Positions 57,914 through 64,000 of a stretch of DNA of 64,000 nucleotides are shown one piece after another. Source of the stretch: Peromyscus leucopus. Its lineage: Eukaryota; Chordata; Mammalia; Rodentia; Cricetidae. A program made the translations under genes and the position numbers. The first letter of the stretch is position 1; every line of letters starts with the position of its first letter. The stretch is from positions 113,942,240-114,006,239 of the forward strand of contig NC_051064.1 of assembly GCF_004664715.2 (NCBI RefSeq), written 5' to 3'. The notes under the pieces are model-generated. The model saw nothing but the letters and a program-made list of their open reading frames with translations, was not told the DNA's origin and made no database searches.

Positions 57914-58375
57914 TTTTTTTTTTTTTTCCCTGAGACAGGGTTTCTCTGTGTAGTTTTGGTGCTTGTCCTGGATTGTCGCGTCTGCCTTGACCAGCAAGGA
58001 AGATGCAACACCAGGCTCTTCTCCAAGCAGTTTATTCAGGAACCTTGAAAGAATCTTCTGACCCCGGGGAAAGCCAACCCACAACCTAAATAGCTTCCGG
58101 GCAGCCAACCCCAATCTGCCACGTGGGTACTGCAGATATGTCCAGGTATGCAGAAGCAAGCCAAATCCTTAGCCTTAGCCAAATAAGGAGTTGTTTATCA
58201 CAGAGAGCACTCACCTTCAGGAGGATGGAAGGCAGAAGAAGCCAGTGCCATCTTTGAGGCAGCTGTGCGCAGCTCTCTACACTGGATCTCACTCTATAGA
58301 CCAGGATCTCACAGGATCTGTCTGGCTCTGCCTCCTGAGTGCTGGGATTTGAGGTGTGTGCCACCACCACTCAGC
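57914..58375 (-). mobile_element. B1 SINE inside the L1, itself split by an LTR
   Basis: Left part: T-run, 'gagacagggtttctctgtgt', 'agttttggtgcttgtcctgg'. Right part: 'ctggatctcactctatagac', 'gctctgcctcctgagtgctg', 'tgtgtgccaccaccactcag'. The L1 flanks CTGTAGTC and CTGTAGCC suggest a short target duplication with one change. The body type is older than the young copies elsewhere. Confidence 0.9.
57974..58281 (-). mobile_element. ERV2 (IAP-like) solo LTR inside the B1
   Basis: Plus strand starts TGTCGCGTCTGCC and ends GCTCTCTACA. A perfect 6-bp target duplication, CTGGAT (57968-57973 and 58282-58287), flanks it. It is 308 bp. On the minus strand it runs TGTAGAGAGCTGCGC, then 'aaccttgaaag'-side text reversed as GGTTCCTGAATAAACTGC (poly-A signal AATAAA), and ends with GACGCGACA. 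I recall the family as a common cricetid IAP-like LTR. The 86-94 aa minus frames across it are not genes. Confidence 0.93.
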
Positions 58376-59046
58376 CTGTAGCCCATTTTTTAAATTGGAT
58401 TGTTCGGTATTTTGATGTCTAGTTTCTTGAATTCTTTATGTATTTTGGAGATCAGCCCTCCATCAGATGTGGGATTGGTGAAGATCTTTTCCCCTTCTGT
58501 AGGCTGTTGTTTTGTCTTATTTACCATAGCCTTTGCCTTACTGAAGCTTCTCAGTTTCAGGAGGTTCCATTTATTAATTGTTGTTCTCAGTGTCTGTACC
58601 ACTGGTGTTATATTTAGGAAGTGTTCTCTTGTGCCCATGAGTTCAAAAACAATTTCCTAATTTCTCTTCTATCAGGTTCAGTGTAACTGGTGTTATGTTG
58701 AGATCTTTGATCCACTTGGACTTGAGTTTTTTGCATGGTGATAGTTACGGATATATTTGCAGTCTTCTACATGTTGAGATCCAGTTATGTCAACACCATT
58801 TGTTGAAATTTTTTTCTTTTTTTCCATTGTACAGTTTTGGCTTCTTTATCAAAATCAGGTGTTCATAGGTATGTGGATTAATTTCAGGGTCTTCAATTCG
58901 ATTCCATTGGTCCACATGTTACATGTTGGTTTTTATATCAATATCAAGTTGTTTTTATTACTATAGTGTATAGTAGAGCTTGAGGTCAGGGATGGTGATG
59001 CCTCCAGAGGTTGCTTTATTGTGCAGGATTGTTTTAGCTATTCTGG

Positions 59047-59049
<3 letters not shown>

Positions 59050-59094
<45 letters not shown>
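59050..59094. repeat. (TG)n microsatellite inside L1 ORF2
   Basis: About 22 TG units after TTCTGGGT in L1 ORF2 antisense sequence. The CVCV frames are artefacts. Confidence 0.97.
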
Positions 59095-59096
<2 letters not shown>

Positions 59097-60179
59097 CCAT
59101 ATGAAGTTGAGTATTATTCTTTTCATGTCTGTGAAAAATTGTGTTGGGACTTTGAGGGGCATTGCATTGAATCTATCAATTGCTTTTGGTAGGATTGCCA
59201 TTTTTACTATGTTAATCCTACCTATCCATGAGCATGGTAGATCTTTCCATTTTCTGATATCTTCTTCATTTTCTTTCTTCAGAGACTTAAATTCTTGTCA
59301 TACAGGTCTTTCACTTGCTTAGGTAGAGTTACCCCAAGGTGTTTCATATTATCTGTAGCTATTGTAAAGTGTGATATTTCTCTGATTTCTTTCTCAGCTC
59401 ATTTATCATTTGTATATAGTAGAATTACTGATTTCCTGAGTTCATCTTGTATCCTGCCACATTACTGAAGGTGTTTATCAGCTGTAGGAGTTCCCTGGTA
59501 GAATATAATTGTTGGCTTTTGTTGAATACTTTTTCAGCATCTAATGAGATGATAATATGTTTTTTTTTCTTTTAGTTTGTTTATATGGTGTATTACATTG
59601 AAAGATTTTCATATGTTGAACCATCCTTGTATCTCTGGAATGAAGCCTACTTGATCATGGTGGATAATTTCTTTGATGTGTTCTTTATTTGGTTTGCCAG
59701 TGTTTTATTGAGTATTTTTGCATCAGTGTTCATGAGGGAGAATGGTCTGTAATTCTTTCTTTATTGCATCTTTTTGTGGTTTGGGTATCAGGATAACTGT
59801 AGCCTCATAAAAAGAGCGTGGTATGGTTCTTCTGTTTCTATTGTGTGGAACAATTTGAAGAGTATTGGTATTAGCTCTTCTTTGAAATTCTAATACAATT
59901 ATGTACTGAAACCATCTGGTCTTGGGCTTTTTTTTTTTTTTTTGGTTGGGAGACTTTTAATGACTGTTTCTATTCCCTTTGGGTTACAGGTCTATTTAGA
60001 CGGTTTATCAGCCTTGATTGAATTTTGATATGTGGTACCTATCCAGAAAATTGTCCATTTCTTTTAGATTTTCCAATTTTGTGGAGTACAGGTTTTTGAT
60101 GTATGAGCTGATCTTTCTCTGGATTTCCTCATTGACTGTTGTTATGTCCCCCTTTTCATTTCTGATTTTGTTAATTTGG

Positions 60180-60183
<4 letters not shown>

Positions 60184-60234
<51 letters not shown>
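60184..60234. repeat. (TC)n microsatellite inside L1 ORF2
   Basis: About 25 TC units where L1 ORF2 naturally has a short CTCTCTCT. On the ORF2 strand it adds an in-frame Arg-Glu repeat to the remnant at 60008-60529. Confidence 0.97.
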
Positions 60235-60240
<6 letters not shown>

Positions 60241-61270
60241 TGGTTAGTTTGGATAAGAGCTTGTCTATCTTCTTGATTTTCTCAAAAAAAAAAAAAAAAC
60301 CAAAACAATTGTTCGTTTCATTGATTCTTTGTATTTTTCTCTTTGTTTCTATTTTATTGATTTCAGTCTTCAATTTGATTATTTCTTGGCCTCTATTCCT
60401 CCTGGGTGAGTTTGCTTCCTTTTGTTCTAGAGCTTTTAGAAGCGCTGTTAAGTTGCTAGTGGTAGATTTCACCAACTCCTTTATCTGGGCATTTAGTGCT
60501 ATGAATTTTCCTCTTATCACTGCTTTCACAGTGTTCCCTAAGTTTGGGTATGTTGTACATTCACTTTCACTGAATTCTAAGAAGTCTATAATTTTTTTTT
60601 ATTTCTTCCTTGACCCAGTGGTGATTCAGTTAAGCATTATTCAGTTTCCATAAGATTGTAGGTTTTCTATAAATTTTGTTGTTGTTGAAATCTAGTTTTA
60701 AGCCATGGTGGTCTGATTGAGTATAGGAGGCTATTCCAATTATTTTATATCTGTGGAGATTTGCTTTGTGAGTGAGTATGTGGTCAATTTTTAGAGAAAG
60801 TTTCATGGAGTGCTGAGAAGGTATATTCTTTTGTGTTAGGGTGGAATGTTCTGTAGATATCTATTAAGTCCATTTGAGTCATGACAACTGTTAGATCCCT
60901 TATTTCTCTGTTAAGTTTCTGTCTGACAGATCTGTCTATTGTTGAAAGTGGGGCGTAGAAGTCTCATACTACTAGTGTGTGGGGTTTGATGTATGATTTA
61001 AGGTTTAGTAATGTTTCTTTTACATTTGTGGGTACCCTTGTGTTTGGGGCATAAATGTTCAGAATTGAGACTTCATCTTAGTGGATCTTTCCTGTGATGA
61101 ATATGTAATGTCCTTTCCAATCTCTTTTGATTGATTTTAATATGAAGTCTCTTTTGTTAGATATTAAGATAGCTACCCAGCTTGCTTCCTAAGTCCATTT
61201 GATTGGAAAGTGCTTTTCCAGCCTTTTGCTCTGAGGTAGTGTCTTTCTTTCAAGTTCCCTATGTGCTTAT

Positions 61271-61520
61271 GGGGGGGCATTACATTCAAACTACCACACC
61301 TACATGGCAACCACTATAGTAATAATCACTCTAATATTAAAATAATTACAATCACAATAACAATATAGGTACCACTCCACAAGCATGAAATTATAACCAT
61401 TTCATATACTATATGAACTGGCATTATATGAACTGGTACCTAATTTTAGAATTGCAACCCTGGCCCTAGTCCTCACGATCACTCTGACTTTCAGCATTTA
61501 CTTAATGTTGTACATCAAGC
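61271..61520. other. Unassigned sequence beyond the L1 truncation point
   Basis: AT-rich, oddly rich in CA-type triplets on the plus strand. No repeat or gene recognised. Confidence 0.3.
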
Positions 61521-61523
61521 AAT

Positions 61524-62275
61524 GTCTTAGCTAATTTCCTGTTGCCATAATAAAATAATCTGACAAAAGCCACTCAATGGATGATTTAATTTGGCTTACT
61601 ATTTCAGGATATAATTCATCATGCCAGGAAAGTCATGGTCAGAGGAGATTGAAGCAGATGGCCACTGATTTTAGAGGTTTTTATTGCCATAATAAACACT
61701 ATGACCAAAAGCAACCTGGGGAGGAAAGGGTTTATTTCAATTTACAGTTTACAGTCTAACATGCAGGGAAGTCAGGGCAGAAACTCAAGGCCGGAACTGA
61801 AGCAGAGAACATGGAGGAATGCTGCCCATTGACCTGCTCCTCTTAGCTTGTTCAGATTGCTGTATTCTTCATCCTACAACTATCTATCCAGGGACAGTAC
61901 TGACCACAGTGGGCTGGGCCCTTCTACAACAATCATTAATTAAGAAAATGCCCCACAGGCTTTCCTATAAGCCAGCCTGATAGAGATATTTTGTTACTTA
62001 ATGTTCTCTCTTTTCAGAGACTTCAGCTTATGTCAAGTTGACAAATCACTTAGTAGTCATTGTATTCCATCTGTAGTCAAGAAGTAGAGAGTAATGAATG
62101 CCTCCACACAGCTCACATTCTGTGTAGGATCCCAGTCCAGGGATGATGCCACCCATAGTGAACAGGTTTTCTCACCTTTATTAACCTAGACAAGATAATT
62201 CCTTACAGGATGCCTAAGGGACTGTCTCTCAAAATAACTCTATATCTCATCAATTGGATAACTGAAAGTGACCAA
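61524..62275 (-). mobile_element. ERVL-type LTR (outer), split by a second ERVL-type LTR
   Basis: Left part: 'ttcctgttgccataataaaa', 'ctgacaaaagccactcaatg', 'tttaatttggcttactattt', 'gaagcagatggccactgatt'. Right part, after the insert: 'cccagtccagggatgatgcc', 'acccatagtgaacaggtttt', 'cctagacaagataattcctt', 'ataactgaaagtgaccaata'. The two parts are consecutive in the family order. Confidence 0.7.
61676..62045 (-). mobile_element. ERVL-type LTR (inner), nested
   Basis: A full antisense copy: 'ttattgccataataaacact', 'atgaccaaaagcaacctggg', 'gaggaaagggtttatttcaa', 'agagaacatggaggaatgct', 'acagtgggctgggcccttct', 'aatcattaattaagaaaatg', 'cttatgtcaagttgacaaat'. It begins and ends inside the outer copy and keeps more of the consensus, so it is younger. 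Confidence 0.7.
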
Positions 62276-62379
62276 TATAATGGAGTCGTTTTTAGTATCT
62301 ATATATGATTGGTTCAAGGTCTCCTTTTATTTTAAATTAAAATACAATGTGTTAGATACCATTTAAACATTTCCTATCA

Positions 62380-64000
62380 AAATGTGTTTTTGTAGTTCTC
62401 CCTCCTCTGTCTCCCCTATCTGCCTGCTGCCTCATTACCCCCAATAGCCTCACCCCACCAGATTTCTTTCCTTTTTCATGTCCCATGTGTACTCCTTGAC
62501 ACATCCTTAATCTTTTAATAGAAATCCTCACTTCATCTCTTTTCTTGCTTTTTCAAATTTTCTTACATTTACATCTGTTTAAATATTAGCAGGTATACAT
62601 TATAGGCTAGTATCCACACCTGTAGAATGTGCAGCTTTTGTCTTTCTGTGTTTTGATTACTTAGCTTAATATTATACTTTGCAAATCTGTCTTCTTGTAA
62701 ATTTCATTTGTCTTTCTAGCTGTAAAATATTTCATTGTGTATATATACCACATTTTTGTCATCCATTCATCTGTTAATGGACATCGAGGCTAGTTTCATT
62801 TCTATTCTATCATGAATATAACAGTAATAAACAAAGATGTGCATTTGTCACTGTAGTAGGATGTGGAATCCTTTGGGTATATGCCCAGGAGTGGATTAAA
62901 TGGGTCATTTGTTAGTTCTATTTTTAGTTTTGTAAGCATCTTGCATACTGATTTTCATATGGTTGTACTATTTTGCACTCCCACCTGTAATGAACAAAGG
63001 TTTCTCTTTCTCTATAACCTCTCCAAAATCTGTTTAGATTTCTCGATGATAGGCATTGAGAATGTGATGACATATTTAAAATTAGTTTTAATTTGCAGTT
63101 TTTCAATGGTAAGGTATGTTTAAGTTGACCACCATTTTTTTTTTTTGTTTAAAAAACACAAGGTTTCTCTGTGTAGCCCTGGCTGTCCTGAAACTCATTT
63201 TGTAGAGCACGGTGGCATCCAACTCGCAGAGATTTGCCTACCTTTGCCTCTCAAGTGCTGGGATTAAAATTATGTGCCACCATACCTGGCTAATGTTGAG
63301 CACATTTAAAAATATTTTATCAGCCAATTTTGATTCTTCTTTTGAGAACTGTATGTTCATTTTAGTAGCACATTTATTGATTCATATTTTTATTGCTGTT
63401 TAATTTTTTCAGTTCATTGTAAATTCTGGGTACTAGTCCCTTGTGTAAAAACAGAGCTGGTATTTTATCCCATTCTGTGAGCTGTTTTACTCTGTGGGTA
63501 TAGTTTCTTTTGCTGTATAAAGTGTCTTAATTTCAGGTATTGCACCTGTTGATTCTTGGAGCAAGTCCCTTTGCTATTAGGGTTCTATACATAAACTTCT
63601 TGTCTATACCAGTATCCTGAAGATCATTCCCCATATTTCCCCTAGCAATTTCATGTTAAATTTAGGTCTTTGAAATACTTTGAGTTGAGTTTGAATAGGT
63701 TAGAAGATAGTGGTCTAATTTTTTTCTTTTCTCCAGGTGGATATCCACTTTGGCCAACACTGGCTGTTGAATAGGTTGTCTTTTTTCCATGGCCTTTTTA
63801 TTTTTTTTTTGTTATGTTTGTCCAAAATTAGGTACTCATATCTTTTTTTGTTTGTTTCTGGGTCCTCTGTTCTGTTCCAGTGGTCTACACATCTGTTTTC
63901 ATGCTAGTACCAGGCTGTGTACTTCACTGACCCTCCTTTCTGATAACAAAACCCCAGAGTGCTCAGTCTTGTATAAAATGACATAGTATTTTCATGTAAA
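62380..64000 (-). pseudogene. Older L1 with ORF2 remnant, runs off the window
   Basis: Antisense L1 3' end: a C-rich 3' UTR (62395-62460), then 'tattaggctagtatccac'-type text, 'catccattcatctgttaatg', 'ttgggtatatgcccaggagt', 'ttgcactcccacctgtaatg', 'ttgattcttggagcaagtcc', 'tcatgttaaatttaggtctt'. It is more diverged than the L1 at 56350. It continues past 64000. Frames at 62863-63123 and 63789-63986 are antisense shadows. Confidence 0.85.
63131..63291 (-). mobile_element. B1 SINE, classic body, inside the older L1
   Basis: T-run, 'aggtttctctgtgtagccct', 'ggctgtcctgaaactcattt', 'ctcaagtgctgggattaaaa', 'tgtgccaccatacctggct'. Classic murine-type body, diverged. Flanks TAAGTTGACCA and TAATGTTGAGCA may be a decayed target duplication. 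Confidence 0.9.

Larger units (their letters stand above)
57400..61262 (-). pseudogene. L1 ORF2 remnant (endonuclease to C-terminus)
   Basis: ORF2 encodes the endonuclease/reverse transcriptase of L1. Minus-strand frames keep recognisable blocks: the C-terminal ARNWKQPRCPSTKEW and IYTMKYYSAVKK (57402-57626); TREHFLNITPVVQTLR and EKIFTNPTSD (58390-58638); MKAVIRGKFIALNAQ, ALEQKEANSPRRNR and YSTKLENLKEMDNFLDRY (60008-60529). The endonuclease part (60660-61262) reads in shifting frames. It has a stop in the VGDFN-like motif near 60963 and a one-base frameshift near 61186. Two microsatellites and a B1 further disrupt it. Non-functional. Confidence 0.95.
56350..61270 (-). mobile_element. Long 5'-truncated L1, minus strand
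   Basis: About 4.4 kb of L1 sequence once the nested inserts are removed. The 3' end is at 56350 (T-run on the plus strand), followed by about 1 kb of 3' UTR and then ORF2 antisense to about 61262. It is 5'-truncated inside the endonuclease domain, so ORF1, the 5' UTR and the promoter are absent. A clear target duplication was not found at the two ends. Premature stops, frameshifts and insertions make it inactive. Confidence 0.95.

Noticed and set aside
60018..60653. 211-aa open frame on the plus strand, the longest in the window
   Set aside because: It is antisense to a recognisable L1 ORF2 remnant, and its Ser/Leu run is the translated (TC)n array.
61271..61520. Nuclear mitochondrial insert
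   Set aside because: The CA-rich triplets suggested it, but I could not match any mitochondrial gene.

Overview
This is a stretch of rodent nuclear DNA with no host protein-coding gene that I can support. It is AT-rich. The SINE families (B1, B2/B3, B4), rodent L1 3' ends, ERVL/MaLR LTRs and ERV2 (class II) LTRs place it in a muroid rodent. Five young B1 copies carry a body variant (GGAAAGGCGCAAAG on the SINE sense strand) that I associate with Cricetidae and most with deer-mouse relatives (Peromyscus/Neotominae). A complete short LTR element recalls the 'mys' elements of those animals. The genus is an inference; a muroid rodent is firm.

Layout. 0-13 kb: AT-rich background with ancient mammalian repeats (MIR, MaLR, L1M), a few SINEs and long CA/TG/AT/GGT microsatellites. 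13.6-19.1 kb: a young B1, an ERV2 solo LTR with an unusual insertion, a second LTR with an embedded B1-like segment, and interleaved L1 3' UTRs of opposite orientation. 19.6-20.8 kb: a 135-bp direct duplication at 133/135 identity bracketing 678 bp. 22.2-24.9 kb: a second ERV2 solo LTR and decayed ERV internal sequence with a young B1 in it. 26-36 kb: B4 and B3 SINEs, MaLR and ERVL LTRs, a young B1, an L1M 3' end, and an ERV2-like LTR inside an ERVL-like LTR. 36.9-40.8 kb: a 198-bp TTCC array on a B1 tail, the best-preserved B1 (17-bp TSD), and a rodent L1 3' UTR.

42.27-45.26 kb holds the main item: a structurally complete LTR retrotransposon of 2,990 bp on the minus strand. It has two 371-bp LTRs (15 substitutions by hand count, about 4%), a tRNA-Lys-like primer binding site, a polypurine tract and a 6-bp target duplication, but no recognisable gag or pol, so it is probably non-autonomous. 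A decayed relative of its internal region lies at 23.78-24.18 kb.

46.9-51 kb: L1 ORF2 3' fragments on the plus strand. 53.5-55.8 kb: ERVL/MaLR LTRs and another ERV2 LTR. 56.35-61.27 kb: a long 5'-truncated L1 on the minus strand with a broken ORF2, containing a B1 that itself contains an ERV2 (IAP-like) solo LTR. 61.5-62.3 kb: one ERVL-like LTR nested in another. 62.4-64 kb: an older L1 running off the window.

Nothing here works as a gene system. The long open frames are L1 ORF2 remnants, their antisense shadows, or translated microsatellites. The value of the window is its readable record of nested insertions. All family names come from memory of consensus features, with no search run.
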